From contig NZ_CP022464.2 in the NCBI RefSeq assembly GCF_002234575.2, forward strand, positions 6,262,001-6,326,000: a DNA stretch of 64,000 bases. The letters are read 5' to 3'. The position numbers and the translations under genes were made by a program. A model generated the notes under the pieces. That model saw only the letters and a list, made by a program, of their open reading frames with translations. It did not search any database and was not told the origin of the DNA. Shown one piece after another: positions 41,709 through 50,535 of the stretch. The stretch's first letter is position 1. Each line of letters begins with the position of its first letter. This stretch comes from Enterocloster bolteae. GTDB lineage: Bacteria > Bacillota > Clostridia > Lachnospirales > Lachnospiraceae.

Positions 41709-42359
41709 TTAAGAATTAGCTTTTATTATCTCAATATGTTCTCTTGCCCGTTTCTCGATCTCTTTATAATCTTTCTTCTCAATCAGGTCATTGGTCAGAA
41801 AGGCCCTTGTCCCAAATGCCTTTATCCCTGCCTTAAGGAATTGCGGAATCGTATCAAGACTTACATTGCAGGTAGCCTGCATGGGGATATGCCCCAATGG
41901 TCCCATAAGGTACTTCACATGGTTTATATCGTCTACTATATACAGCTTCACTATATCTGCTCCGCAGTCCCTGGCGTGAACAATCTCTGTGGGAGTCATG
42001 GCACCAGGTATGGATACCATATCTAATTCCTTTGTGCGCTTGATAACCGCATCGTTTGAGTTTGGCGATACGATGTAACCAGCTCCCAGACGGCAGGCCA
42101 GTTCCACCTGGTCCACAGTCAGGACAGTTCCCGCGCCCATACACACCCGGTCACCCACAGCAGCCTTTACGGCCATCATCTGTTCCTCAAAATATGCCTC
42201 AGGATCATCCTTGCAGTGATTGTAGGTAATTTCGATAAACTTAACTCCCCCATCAGCCAGGGCTCTGGCCACATCTGCGGCATCTTCCGTGGGAACCCCC
42301 CGGAAAATTACGATTAACTTTTCCTTTTCAATTCCTGCAAGTACTTCATTTCCACCCAT
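41709..42359 (-). CDS. eda: KDPG/KHG aldolase family protein (Eda-like)
   Basis: A 216-residue class I aldolase (2-keto-3-deoxy-6-phosphogluconate/4-hydroxy-2-oxoglutarate type). Glu43 in FIEITYN and the Schiff-base Lys138 in ADIVKLY are present, as is MGAGTVLTVDQV. It is the first gene of the operon, start at 42359 with AGGAGG 8 nt upstream, divergent from a LysR regulator. Sequences like IPGAMTPTEIVHARDCGAD fit the family. It may act on an unphosphorylated or galactonate-type substrate because no 2-keto-3-deoxy kinase is seen in the operon. Confidence 0.88.
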   Translation of the reverse strand: MGGNEVLAGIEKEKLIVIFRGVPTEDAADVARALADGGVKFIEITYNHCKDDPEAYFEEQMMAVKAAVGDRVCMGAGTVLTVDQVELACRLGAGYIVSPNSNDAVIKRTKELDMVSIPGAMTPTEIVHARDCGADIVKLYIVDDINHVKYLMGPLGHIPMQATCNVSLDTIPQFLKAGIKAFGTRAFLTNDLIEKKDYKEIEKRAREHIEIIKANS

Positions 42360-42549
42360 GTCAAATTCCTCCTGTTATATTTTTTATTGTCAAAAACGTA
42401 CAATAACGGCATGATTTATTATGCACTTTTTTTATTCTCCCCTCCTATACGGAGAGGGGGTTTTCTTTTATTTTGACATATTGTATATTTTTGATATTTA
42501 TAGTATACTTTAACATAAGCATAATTACTAATTCTTTTTTCCGGATTCT

Positions 42550-42570
42550 ATTATCGAGAAAAACGATAAT
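42550..42570. promoter_or_regulatory. LysR-type operator in the eda/lysR spacer
   Basis: ATTATCG and CGATAAT flank 7 nt, a perfect dyad that contains ATC-N9-GAT and the T-N11-A core of LysR sites. It ends 19 bp before the LysR start codon and lies in the 230-bp divergent spacer, where it can serve both genes. Confidence 0.6.
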
Positions 42571-42589
42571 TTTCAGAGAGGTGTTGTAA

Positions 42590-43459
42590 ATGAATACACG
42601 GCAATTAGAATATATTCTTGCCATCGCGGAAGAAAAAAATATTCTCCGGGCTTCGGAGAAACTTTTTATATCCCAATCTACACTGAGCCAGACACTGATT
42701 AATTTAGAAAAAGAGCTGGGCACGCCGCTCTTTATTCGTAATCAGAGAGAGCTTGCCATAACCGAGGCAGGCCAGTATTACATTGAGGCGGCCAGAGATA
42801 TTATGCATATAAAAGAACAGGCATATGATAGGATACGCAGTATCTCTGTTACGGGTAAAGAACGTTACCGCGTGGGGATATCTTCCCAGGAAGGAATGGA
42901 ACGTTTTTTGACTGCCTCCGGTCTTTTTCAGAAAAAATACCCTGGTGTGGAACTATATGCCACAGATGAAAGTACCAAAAATCTTCTGAAAAAATTAAAC
43001 ATGGGGCAGCTTGCTTTAATTATTACCTCCCTGGATTCCCTGCAAAAAATCACCCTTCCTTATAAAGTACTCAACCGTGAAGAAATCCTTCTATTGGTTC
43101 CCAGGACTCTTCCATACAAAATATGGGGCGAAAACCGCCGTCTTAAGTGGGAGCTGCTTAAAAACGAACATTTTATTCTATCCAAGCAAAACTCAACCAT
43201 GCGCAGTATTACGGACCATATATTCAAACAGCTGGGGGTTAACCCTGATATTGTATGTGAACTGGACAATACCTCAGCCACCATACATATGGTAGCTGAG
43301 GGTACCGGTCTTGCCTTTTTGCCCAGTGGTCTTAAAGTTGAGAATGAACAGATCCGTTATGTATCCCTGACACCTAAAGTCTATCGGTATCAGGTAGTTA
43401 TCTACCAGGAGGAAATGTCCCAGAACCCCAAGATGACTGATTTTATTGATCTGCTCTGA
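42590..43459 (+). CDS. LysR-family regulator of the eda-TRAP operon
   Basis: A 289-residue LTTR. The DNA-binding domain is MNTRQLEYILAIAEEKNILRAS then FISQSTLSQTLINLEKELGTPLF; the effector domain starts near residue 90 (YRVGISSQEGMERFLTAS). The start at 42590 follows AGAGAGGTG with about 7 nt spacing. It is divergent from eda with a palindrome between, the classic LysR arrangement, so control of the TRAP/aldolase operon in response to its substrate is likely. Confidence 0.92.
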   Translation: MNTRQLEYILAIAEEKNILRASEKLFISQSTLSQTLINLEKELGTPLFIRNQRELAITEAGQYYIEAARDIMHIKEQAYDRIRSISVTGKERYRVGISSQEGMERFLTASGLFQKKYPGVELYATDESTKNLLKKLNMGQLALIITSLDSLQKITLPYKVLNREEILLLVPRTLPYKIWGENRRLKWELLKNEHFILSKQNSTMRSITDHIFKQLGVNPDIVCELDNTSATIHMVAEGTGLAFLPSGLKVENEQIRYVSLTPKVYRYQVVIYQEEMSQNPKMTDFIDLL

Positions 43460-43618
43460 ATTGATCTGTTTCGTCACTTTTTTCTAAAACACGCTCTCGC
43501 ATTTTCAACAAATTCCGCGTTATTAATTTAACTTTTATTGACTATTTTGCCCATATTTGTTAGGTTAGTCTTTATGGATACACATTATTTCAGAAAACGG
43601 ACATAAGGAGAATAAAGC

Positions 43619-44113
43619 ATGGAAATCACCAGCCAACTGACCGCCGAGGAAAAGAGGGCTATCATCCGGGACAACGGAGGGGACAAGGAACACCTTCTGG
43701 CTATCCTCTATGAGCTGCAAAACGCCTCAGGCTACAACTACATTGATGAGGAAACTGCTGCATTGGTGGCAGAGGAAGTGGGAATGAATCCCACACGGGT
43801 ATATGACATCATAACATTTTATGCCATGTTAAAGACAGAACCAAAGGCCAGGTACGTGCTGAAGGTATGCAACAGCACTCCATGCCATTTCTCCCGTTCT
43901 GAGGAAATCGCACAGATTCTGAAGGAGGAGCTGGGTGTGGGCATAGGCGAAACCACAGAGGACGGCGTCTTTGCCTACCACTATATCCCCTGTGTGGGAG
44001 CCTGCGACATAGGGCCTGTCATCAAGGTTAAGGACACGGTATACGGGAATCTGGACCGCCGGAAAATACGTCAGCTTCTGGCTGACTTAAGGTCCGGTAA
44101 ACGCAATCAATAA
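43619..44113 (+). CDS. nuoE: NuoE-like [2Fe-2S] subunit of NAD-linked formate dehydrogenase
   Basis: A 164-residue thioredoxin-like ferredoxin. The four cluster Cys are visible as C-x4-C in VCNSTPCHF and C-x3-C in PCVGACDIG. The N-terminal helical part (LLAILYELQNASGYNYIDEE) is typical of NuoE/HydC proteins. The start at 43619 follows AAGGAG with 8-nt spacing. It is the first gene of the formate dehydrogenase operon and passes electrons between the NuoF-like flavoprotein and the FdhA iron-sulfur clusters. A possible promoter TTGACT-N17-TAGGTT lies at 43538-43566. Confidence 0.92.
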   Translation: MEITSQLTAEEKRAIIRDNGGDKEHLLAILYELQNASGYNYIDEETAALVAEEVGMNPTRVYDIITFYAMLKTEPKARYVLKVCNSTPCHFSRSEEIAQILKEELGVGIGETTEDGVFAYHYIPCVGACDIGPVIKVKDTVYGNLDRRKIRQLLADLRSGKRNQ

Positions 44114-44131
44114 TTGGGGGAGAACACTTAC

Positions 44132-45457
44132 ATGGAAATACAAGAATCTGTTTTATTAAGACGCGTGGGCAGAATGGACCCTGTATCTGTCCCTGAGTTT
44201 GAAGCTCTGGGAGGATTTTCAGGCATACGCAAGGCTCTGTCCATGGAAAAAGAAGAAATCCTGGAAGAAATCAGCCGCTCCAACCTAAAGGGCAGGGGCG
44301 GCGCCGGTTATCCTGCCGGGCGGAAATGGAAAAGCTTATACAGGATCGAAGGGGATACAAAGTATATTGTATGCAATGCGGACGAAGGAGAGCCCGGCAC
44401 CTTTAAGGACCGGGTGCTGCTGGAAGAAACGCCCCTGAGCGTCATAGAAGGCATGCTCATTGCGGGATATGTATTCGGCTCTAAACAGGGTTATATCTAC
44501 ATACGCGGAGAGTACCGCAGGATACAGAAAATTTTTGAGACAGCCCTTGAAAATGCAGAGGATGCGGGATACCTGGGAAAAGATATCCTGGGAGTTCCGG
44601 GCTTTGATTACAGCATCACCGTGGTTTCCGGAGGAGGAGCCTATGTATGCGGCGAGAATTCCGCCATGCTCAACTCCATTGAAGGGAAAACAGGGCGTCC
44701 CAGAATCAAACCGCCTCATCTGGCCGAAGTAGGTCTGTACGGCAAACCCACCCTGGTCAACAATGTGGAAACGCTGTGCTGCGTGCCCATCATCCTTGAG
44801 GAGGGCAGCCAGAAGTTCCTTTCTTACGGCACAACTGAAAGCGGCGGCACCAAACTGGTATCCATAAGCGGTCATGTCAAAAACAGAGGCGTGTTTGAGG
44901 TGGGCCTTGGCATTTCCCTGCGCCAACTGATAATGGATGAGAAATACGGCGGGGGCACGTCTACAGGCAGAAAACCCGGATTTTTCCACATGGGCGGCCA
45001 GTCCGGCCCCATCGGCTTTCCCGAACAGCTGGATACACCCTATACATATGAGACCCTGGCTCCTAAGGGGCTGGCAGTGGGTTCCGGCGCCATTGTGGTC
45101 CTGGACGACAGTGTCTGTATCGTGGAATATATACAGAAGGTCTTTGAATTCTTTGTCCATGAGTCCTGCGGAAAATGCACTCCCTGCCGTCTGGGCACGA
45201 CCCGTATTCTGGAACTCCTCACGGATTTCGTGGAAGGCAGGGCTAAGGACGGGGATGTGGAGCGCCTGGAATACATGGCCCGGCAGGTGTCCCAGCTTTC
45301 GGCCTGCGGCCTGGGCCAGTCTGTGAATGTTGCCCTGATGTCTGCCCTCCGCCACCGCAGAGGCGACTTTGAAGCACATATAAACGGAGGCGCCTGTCCT
45401 GCGGGAGCCTGCGCATGTCATGAAAACGGGAGGAATAAAGCATGTCTCACCATATAG
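44132..45457 (+). CDS. nuoF: NuoF-like NADH-binding flavoprotein subunit
   Basis: A 441-residue FMN/4Fe-4S subunit. NADH-binding GRGGAGYPAGRKW and FMN-binding NADEGEPGTFKDR are intact. The cluster is held by ESCGKCTPCRLGT and a later Cys in LSACGLGQS. The start at 44132 (MEIQES) has GGGGGAG 9 nt upstream; a TTG six codons earlier is less likely. The C-terminus adds a Cys-rich tail (GGACPAGACACH) resembling the end of FdhB-type subunits. It overlaps fdhA by 16 bp. It lets the complex exchange electrons with NAD(P). Confidence 0.92.
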   Translation: MEIQESVLLRRVGRMDPVSVPEFEALGGFSGIRKALSMEKEEILEEISRSNLKGRGGAGYPAGRKWKSLYRIEGDTKYIVCNADEGEPGTFKDRVLLEETPLSVIEGMLIAGYVFGSKQGYIYIRGEYRRIQKIFETALENAEDAGYLGKDILGVPGFDYSITVVSGGGAYVCGENSAMLNSIEGKTGRPRIKPPHLAEVGLYGKPTLVNNVETLCCVPIILEEGSQKFLSYGTTESGGTKLVSISGHVKNRGVFEVGLGISLRQLIMDEKYGGGTSTGRKPGFFHMGGQSGPIGFPEQLDTPYTYETLAPKGLAVGSGAIVVLDDSVCIVEYIQKVFEFFVHESCGKCTPCRLGTTRILELLTDFVEGRAKDGDVERLEYMARQVSQLSACGLGQSVNVALMSALRHRRGDFEAHINGGACPAGACACHENGRNKACLTI

Positions 45458-48159
45458 ATCCGGATACCAGGATACATATTGAAATTGACCATATACCATG
45501 CGAGGTGGCGCCGGAGACCACCATACTTTCAGCTGCCGCCGGGCTGGGAATCCAGATACCCACCTTGTGCTATATGAAAGAACTGGCTCCTGACGGCTCC
45601 TGCCGCATGTGCGTGGTGGAAGTAGACGGCGGGCGGAAAAAAGGGCTTGTCACTGCCTGTTCCGAGCACTGCACTGAAGGCATGGTCATTTCCACCCGCT
45701 CAGAAAAGGTGATGGAAGCCAGGCGCTTTGTCCTGGACCTCCTTATGAGCAACCACCGGGAGCACTGCTTCTCCTGCCCTCAGAACGGCTCCTGCAAGCT
45801 TCAGGATTACTGTATGGAGTACGGCGTGGAGTATACCAGCTATGACAGTGGAAAGCGGGTAAACGCCCCAAAGGATACGTCCAATCCATTCTTTGAATAC
45901 AATCCGGAGCTCTGCATCATGTGCCGGCGCTGCGTACGGATATGCGAAGAGCTGCAGTGCAGAAACGTAATCAGCCTGAAGGACCGCAGCTTTGATACCA
46001 TCATCACCACTGCCTACGGCAGGCCCTGGTCTGAGACCACCTGTGAATCCTGCGGAAACTGCGTTTCCCACTGTCCCACAGGAGCCCTGTCAGCCAAGGA
46101 CCACAAAAAGTACCGCAGCTGGGAGGTCAGGAAGGTCAGGACCACATGCCCCCACTGCGCCACCGGCTGCCAGATGGATCTGCTGGTCAGGGACAACCGC
46201 ATCGTGGGCGCAGAACCGGCTGACGGGCCGTCCAACCACAATCTGCTGTGTGTAAAGGGCAAATTCGGTTCCTACAAATTCGTGGGTTCCGGCGACCGTC
46301 TGACCCATCCCCTCATACGAAGGAACGGGCAGCTTGAACAGGCATCCTGGGATGAAGCCCTGGATTACATGGCAGAACAGTTCAGGGAAATCCAGAAAAA
46401 GTACGGCAATGACGCTATCGCCGGTTTCTCCTGTTCAAGAGCACCCAACGAGGACAATTTCGTGTTCCAGAAAATGATGCGCGCTGCCTTTCGCACCAAC
46501 AACGTGGATAACTGCGCCCGTATCTGCCACTCTGCCTCTGTGACCGGTCTTGCCATGACCCTTGGTTCCGGCGCCATGACCAATCCCATTGCGGATATTA
46601 CAGGGGATGTGGATGTGATTCTCCTTGTAGGCTCCAATCCAACCGAAGCCCATCCCGTAGCAGGCACTCAGATACGCCGCGCAGTCAGGCGGGGCACCAA
46701 ACTGATTGTGGTGGATCCCAGGAAAATTGACCTGACAAATGACGCGGCCCTGCACCTGCAGATAAAGCCGGGCACTAATGTGGCCTTTGCCAACGGTATG
46801 ATGCACATTATATTAAAGGAAGGCCTGGCTGATATGGATTTCATATCCTCCCGGACAGAAGGCTTTGAAATCCTGGAACAGATTTTAGAGGATTATCCCC
46901 CTGAGAAGGTGGCCCAAATCTGCCACATCCGTCAGGAGGACCTGATACAGGCTGCCCGGATGTACGCAGGCGCCCGCAAGGCGCCCATCATATACTGTCT
47001 GGGCGTAACAGAGCATTCCACTGGCACAGAAGGCGTCATGAGCCTTTCCAACCTGGCCATGATGACCGGTAAACTGGGCAGGCCAGGCTGCGGCATCAAC
47101 CCGCTGCGGGGCCAGAACAATGTACAGGGCGCCTGCGATATGGGATGCCTGCCAACAGATTTCCCCGGCTACCAGAAGGTGGCCAACCCGGACGTCATCC
47201 ACAAATTCCAGACAGCGTGGAGCGTGGAATTAAATACCAGGCCCGGCCTTACCTCCACCGAGGTTTTCCCGGCAGCCATAAAGGGCAGCATAAAGGGACT
47301 GTATATCTTTGGCGAGGACCCAATCGTGACTGACCCGGATACAGGACATATTGAAAAAGCATTAAAGAGCCTGGATTTCCTGGTGGTCCAGGAACTTTTC
47401 ATGACAGAGACAGCTGCCTACGCTGACGTGGTTCTTCCGGGCGTCAGCTATGCTGAAAAGGAAGGCACCTTCACCAACACGGAGCGCCGTCTCCAGCGGG
47501 TCCGCAAGGCTGTTGAACCAGCGGGGCTGGCAAGGGATGACATACAGATATTCTGCGACGTTATGGGCAGGATGGGATATCCCTGCCATTATGACAGCGC
47601 AGCCCAGGTCATGGATGAGATAGCCTGCGTAACCCCGTCCTACGGCGGAATCAGCCACGCCAGGCTGGATGCGGGTGAGAGCCTGCAGTGGCCCTGTCCC
47701 TCCAAAGATCATCCGGGTACGCCCATTCTCCATGCGGGCAGATTCTCCAGAGGGCTTGGATATTTCTATCCCGCTGTTTACAAGGAATCCAGGGAGCTTC
47801 CGGATGAGGAGTACCCAATCCTGCTGACCACAGGGCGCATGCTCTACCACTATAACACCCGTGCCATGACAAAACGGACCGAGGGCCTGAATGAAATCTG
47901 CAGCGAATCCTATATCGAGGTCAACGAGGAGGATGCTAAGGTCCTTGGCATCAGCCATGGAGACAAAGTACTTGTGTCCTCCAGACGCGGCCGGATTACC
48001 AGCACCGCGCGGGTGGGACAGAAAGTCAGCCCGCAGGAGGCCTTCATGACCTTCCACTTCGCGGACGGCAATGTGAACCGGATTACCAACGCTGCGCTGG
48101 ACGACCTGGCGAGAATCCCAGAATATAAAGCCTGCGCAATCCGAATCCAAAAAGCGTGA
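45442..48159 (+). CDS. fdhA: Formate dehydrogenase alpha subunit, Cys-type, molybdopterin (FdhA/FdhF)
   Basis: A 905-residue catalytic subunit. Order: N-terminal [2Fe-2S] ferredoxin (Cys43, 54, 57, 73), NuoG-like His-ligated cluster (HREHCFSCPQNGSC, 105-118), two [4Fe-4S] sites (CIMCRRCVRIC from 158; CESCGNCVSHCP from 201), then the molybdopterin oxidoreductase domain with its own cluster (CPHCATGC, 236-243). The active-site residue is Cys362 in CARICHSAS, encoded TGC at 46525-46527, where selenoenzymes have Sec. The start at 45442 follows GGGAGG. It oxidises formate or reduces CO2, with a pterin carrying Mo or W. Confidence 0.94.
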   Translation: MSHHIDPDTRIHIEIDHIPCEVAPETTILSAAAGLGIQIPTLCYMKELAPDGSCRMCVVEVDGGRKKGLVTACSEHCTEGMVISTRSEKVMEARRFVLDLLMSNHREHCFSCPQNGSCKLQDYCMEYGVEYTSYDSGKRVNAPKDTSNPFFEYNPELCIMCRRCVRICEELQCRNVISLKDRSFDTIITTAYGRPWSETTCESCGNCVSHCPTGALSAKDHKKYRSWEVRKVRTTCPHCATGCQMDLLVRDNRIVGAEPADGPSNHNLLCVKGKFGSYKFVGSGDRLTHPLIRRNGQLEQASWDEALDYMAEQFREIQKKYGNDAIAGFSCSRAPNEDNFVFQKMMRAAFRTNNVDNCARICHSASVTGLAMTLGSGAMTNPIADITGDVDVILLVGSNPTEAHPVAGTQIRRAVRRGTKLIVVDPRKIDLTNDAALHLQIKPGTNVAFANGMMHIILKEGLADMDFISSRTEGFEILEQILEDYPPEKVAQICHIRQEDLIQAARMYAGARKAPIIYCLGVTEHSTGTEGVMSLSNLAMMTGKLGRPGCGINPLRGQNNVQGACDMGCLPTDFPGYQKVANPDVIHKFQTAWSVELNTRPGLTSTEVFPAAIKGSIKGLYIFGEDPIVTDPDTGHIEKALKSLDFLVVQELFMTETAAYADVVLPGVSYAEKEGTFTNTERRLQRVRKAVEPAGLARDDIQIFCDVMGRMGYPCHYDSAAQVMDEIACVTPSYGGISHARLDAGESLQWPCPSKDHPGTPILHAGRFSRGLGYFYPAVYKESRELPDEEYPILLTTGRMLYHYNTRAMTKRTEGLNEICSESYIEVNEEDAKVLGISHGDKVLVSSRRGRITSTARVGQKVSPQEAFMTFHFADGNVNRITNAALDDLARIPEYKACAIRIQKA

Positions 48160-48176
48160 TGGAAAGGAATATAAAC

Positions 48177-48884
48177 ATGATGGAATTCACGAAACAGTAT
48201 CCTGTCATACGGTATGAAGACGGCAGGGAAACGCCTTCCATGGACGAAGTGCTGGCGGAATGTTCCCTAAACGTCCATATCAACGGCCGCTGCACCGAAG
48301 TCCTTCACTGTATTCCGGAATATCTGGAGGAGATGCTCTTAGGCAGGCTTTATACCTCAGGCGTCATCTCCTCCCCTGAGGATATAATGGATTTAAGCAT
48401 CCGTCCGTCTCTTAACCGGGCGGATCTGAAAATCCGGGAAACGGACCGCACCATGGTCCGCCTCCCGGATTTACACATCTGTCCTGATCACATACTCTCT
48501 CTGTCACAGCACCTTCTGGATGCCTCGGAGCTGTTTCGCAAAACCGGCAATGTCCACAGCGTAATGCTGTGCCGTGACTGTGCGGTCCTTTACATGACAG
48601 AGGACCTGGACCGAAGCCGGGCCTTTGAAAAAACAGTGGGCCGCGCCTTAAAGGACCGTGTGGATTTTGCAGGCACCAGTGTATATACCACAGGCCGGAT
48701 TCCGCGCCCCATTGCAGAAAAGGCCATATGGGCAGGCATACCTGTCATTGTATCCCGCTCCGCACCCACAGACCTTACCCTGGAGCTGGCTGCTGAATAC
48801 AATCTGACTGTCATCGGATTTGCCCGCAGAAACAGAATGAATATCTACCGTACATCCCGGGATGGTTCAGCCACCCCTTCTTAA
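48177..48884 (+). CDS. fdhD: Formate dehydrogenase sulfurtransferase/accessory protein FdhD
   Basis: A 235-residue accessory protein needed to sulfurate the molybdenum centre of formate dehydrogenase. The conserved CRDC motif in SVMLCRDCAVLYM (about 127-130) supplies the Cys residues; DFAGTSVYTTGRIP and PVIVSRSAPTDLTLELA are typical of the family. The start at 48177 has AAAGGA 8 nt upstream; a GTG overlapping the fdhA stop is the alternative. Last gene of the operon, convergent with the AEC carrier gene. Confidence 0.92.
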   Translation: MMEFTKQYPVIRYEDGRETPSMDEVLAECSLNVHINGRCTEVLHCIPEYLEEMLLGRLYTSGVISSPEDIMDLSIRPSLNRADLKIRETDRTMVRLPDLHICPDHILSLSQHLLDASELFRKTGNVHSVMLCRDCAVLYMTEDLDRSRAFEKTVGRALKDRVDFAGTSVYTTGRIPRPIAEKAIWAGIPVIVSRSAPTDLTLELAAEYNLTVIGFARRNRMNIYRTSRDGSATPS

Positions 48885-48894
48885 CCGTCCCCTG

Positions 48895-49848
48895 TCATGC
48901 CAGATATGTAATCACAGGAATGGTGAGCACGGACAGGATGGAGGTCAAAGCAATGCTTTTGGCCGATATCCTTCCATCCGTGGCGCCATATTCCTTCTCA
49001 ACCAGCATAACCACGCTGCCCACCGGCATTGCAATCAAAAGAATAAAAATTCCATAAGAAACCTTGTCAACAGGCAGCATTCTCATAAACGGTATGCAGA
49101 CTGCCGGTATGACCAAAAGGCTGATAAAGGCAAAGAGAAGCTGCTTTTTGTCTGTTACCAGGGACTTTAAGTCCGACTGGGCCACCATGATGCCCACAGT
49201 CATCATGGATAAGGGCACTGCCGCGTTTCCCATGCTGTCCACAAAATCAGCTGCCGGCTCCGGCACCCTTATGTGAAAGGCAAATATAAAAATTGCCGTG
49301 ATACAGGCGCCCATTCCGATATTGAGCATCTTCTTCCAGGGAAGCCCGGCCCGTTTTGCCGCTTCCTTTCCAGCGTCTTCGCAATCATCCCTTGTCCCCA
49401 TAGCCAAAAGTATGCCGTAAGAATAAACCAGAAGATTATAACCAACAATATAAAATGCCACGAATATTACAGCCTCCTCACCGTACAGGCTGCGCACCAG
49501 CGGGATTCCCATAAACCCCAGGTTGGGAAATATCATCATGAGACGGTAGCTGTTTACCTCCCCCGGCAGAAGCCTCATCATCTTTGTGAACAGACGGCTC
49601 AGGACAATGAGCACCAGAAAAAACACGGCCACCAGAACCAGGTTCTCTGCTACCATGCGGGGACTGTATGTGATTTTCTTATTCAGTACTCCGGATATGA
49701 TGAGACATGGGTTAAAGATATTAATGATAACCGAGGACAGGCTCTTAGAGCCGGACTGTGAGACTATGTGCGCCTTAAAGGCAATAAAACCTGCCAACAT
49801 CATAAAAAACAAAACCAGCATCTGCCCGGCAATGATTCCTGCGTTCAT
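48895..49848 (-). CDS. AEC-family (auxin efflux carrier-like) transporter
   Basis: A 317-residue integral membrane protein with two five-helix halves. It begins MNAGIIAGQMLVLFFMMLAGF, and contains IFNPCLIISGV and FPNLGFMGIPLVRSLYG in the first half and SMGNAAVPLSMMTVGIMVAQ in the second; these are hallmarks of AEC carriers, some of which export or import malate and other organic acids. The start at 49848 follows AGCAGG with about 8 nt. Separated from fdhD by only 10 nt, tail to tail. Confidence 0.88.
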   Translation of the reverse strand: MNAGIIAGQMLVLFFMMLAGFIAFKAHIVSQSGSKSLSSVIINIFNPCLIISGVLNKKITYSPRMVAENLVLVAVFFLVLIVLSRLFTKMMRLLPGEVNSYRLMMIFPNLGFMGIPLVRSLYGEEAVIFVAFYIVGYNLLVYSYGILLAMGTRDDCEDAGKEAAKRAGLPWKKMLNIGMGACITAIFIFAFHIRVPEPAADFVDSMGNAAVPLSMMTVGIMVAQSDLKSLVTDKKQLLFAFISLLVIPAVCIPFMRMLPVDKVSYGIFILLIAMPVGSVVMLVEKEYGATDGRISAKSIALTSILSVLTIPVITYLA

Positions 49849-50117
49849 TTCTATTACCTGCTTTTTATCTTGATTGTTCCATTGTAGCTGATTCCATTCT
49901 TATTTTCAATCATTACTCCATAAATTAGGTTGAGCCGGTAAGAAAGGCCCTCTGCCAATCCCACCGGCTTATTATGTATGGTATCTATATTAAAAGCTCT
50001 GACTGCTTGTTTATGTCTTATAGTATACCGGCTATTTGTGTCTTAAGTTTGACTGATTGGTAAATTGTTTCTAAAGAGGCTTAAGAAAATATAACAGAAT
50101 CTTTTGAATTTCTTGTG
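49849..50117. other. Intergenic region upstream of AEC and padR genes
   Basis: About 270 bp with no coding frame. One notable structure is the pair AGCCGGT (49933-49939) and ACCGGCT (49963-49969) across a 23-nt loop, lying in the minus-strand leader of the AEC gene. It has no U tract and matches no riboswitch I can identify. A TATAGTATA at 50020-50028 resembles half of the PadR-type palindromes further right. Confidence 0.4.
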
Positions 50118-50173
50118 TTGACATATAATACTATATGCTGTATAGTATAACTATATTATATATTGTATAATAT
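50118..50173 (+). promoter_or_regulatory. padR operon promoter with two tandem PadR-type operators
   Basis: TTGACA (50118-50123), 17 bp, TATAGT (50141-50146). Two dyads share one plan, 8-bp arms around 5 nt: ATACTATA-N5-TATAGTAT at 50128-50148 (covers spacer and -10) and ATATTATA-N5-TATAATAT at 50153-50173 (covers the expected start site). Centres are 25 bp apart. This fits autorepression by the adjacent PadR protein. Confidence 0.75.
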
Positions 50174-50214
50174 GATGCAACTAATAATATTGTTTTTAGA
50201 ACAGAGGGGTGCTT

Positions 50215-50535
50215 ATGATATTTAACACTGGCTCCGCGCTTTTAGACGCTATTGTGCTGGCAGTTGTCTCTAAGGATGCGGAAGGGACTTATGGATATAA
50301 AATCACCCAGGATGTCCGGCAGGCCATTGATATTTCGGAGTCCACCTTATATCCGGTGCTGAGACGCCTCCAGAAGGAGGACTGCCTGGAAGTGTATGAT
50401 ATGGCCATTGACGGCAGGAACCGCAGATATTACAGGCTGACGGAAAAAGGCAGGGTACAGCTGAATTTGTACCGGGGGGAATGGGTAACTTATTCACAGA
50501 AGATATCCCAGATATTTAAGGAGGCGAAGCTATGA
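50215..50535 (+). CDS. PadR-family transcriptional regulator
   Basis: A 106-residue winged-helix regulator of the small PadR type. Signature elements are LDAIVLAVVSKDAEGTYGY, ISESTLYPVLRRLQKEDCL and NRRYYRLTEKGR. The start ATG at 50215 has AGAGGGG about 5 nt upstream, with an in-frame GTG two codons earlier as alternative. Its stop overlaps the DUF1700 start by 4 bp. PadR genes that precede DUF1700/DUF4097 genes are widespread in Firmicutes. It probably represses its own operon through the two palindromes upstream. Confidence 0.92.
   Translation: MIFNTGSALLDAIVLAVVSKDAEGTYGYKITQDVRQAIDISESTLYPVLRRLQKEDCLEVYDMAIDGRNRRYYRLTEKGRVQLNLYRGEWVTYSQKISQIFKEAKL

Noticed and set aside
42430..42470. Hairpin-like CCCCTC...GAGGGG with TTTTCTTTT in the eda/lysR spacer
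   Set aside because: Only a 6-bp stem, and no plus-strand gene upstream that would need a terminator. Its role in the lysR leader is possible but too weak to call.
44336..45499. A 387-codon open frame on the minus strand opposite nuoF
   Set aside because: It is antisense to a well-conserved NuoF gene with intact motifs, and its translation shows no family features. High-GC third positions create such shadows.
46525..46527. Possible selenocysteine in formate dehydrogenase
   Set aside because: The active-site codon is TGC (Cys), and no in-frame TGA occurs in the gene, so no SECIS or Sec insertion is needed.
47362..48150. A 262-codon minus-strand frame opposite fdhA
   Set aside because: Antisense to the molybdopterin domain of fdhA, no motif, no ribosome binding site. 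Shadow frame.
49932..49970. Stem AGCCGGT/ACCGGCT as a riboswitch before the AEC gene
   Set aside because: Only 7-8 bp with a 23-nt unpaired loop. No conserved aptamer pattern recognised.
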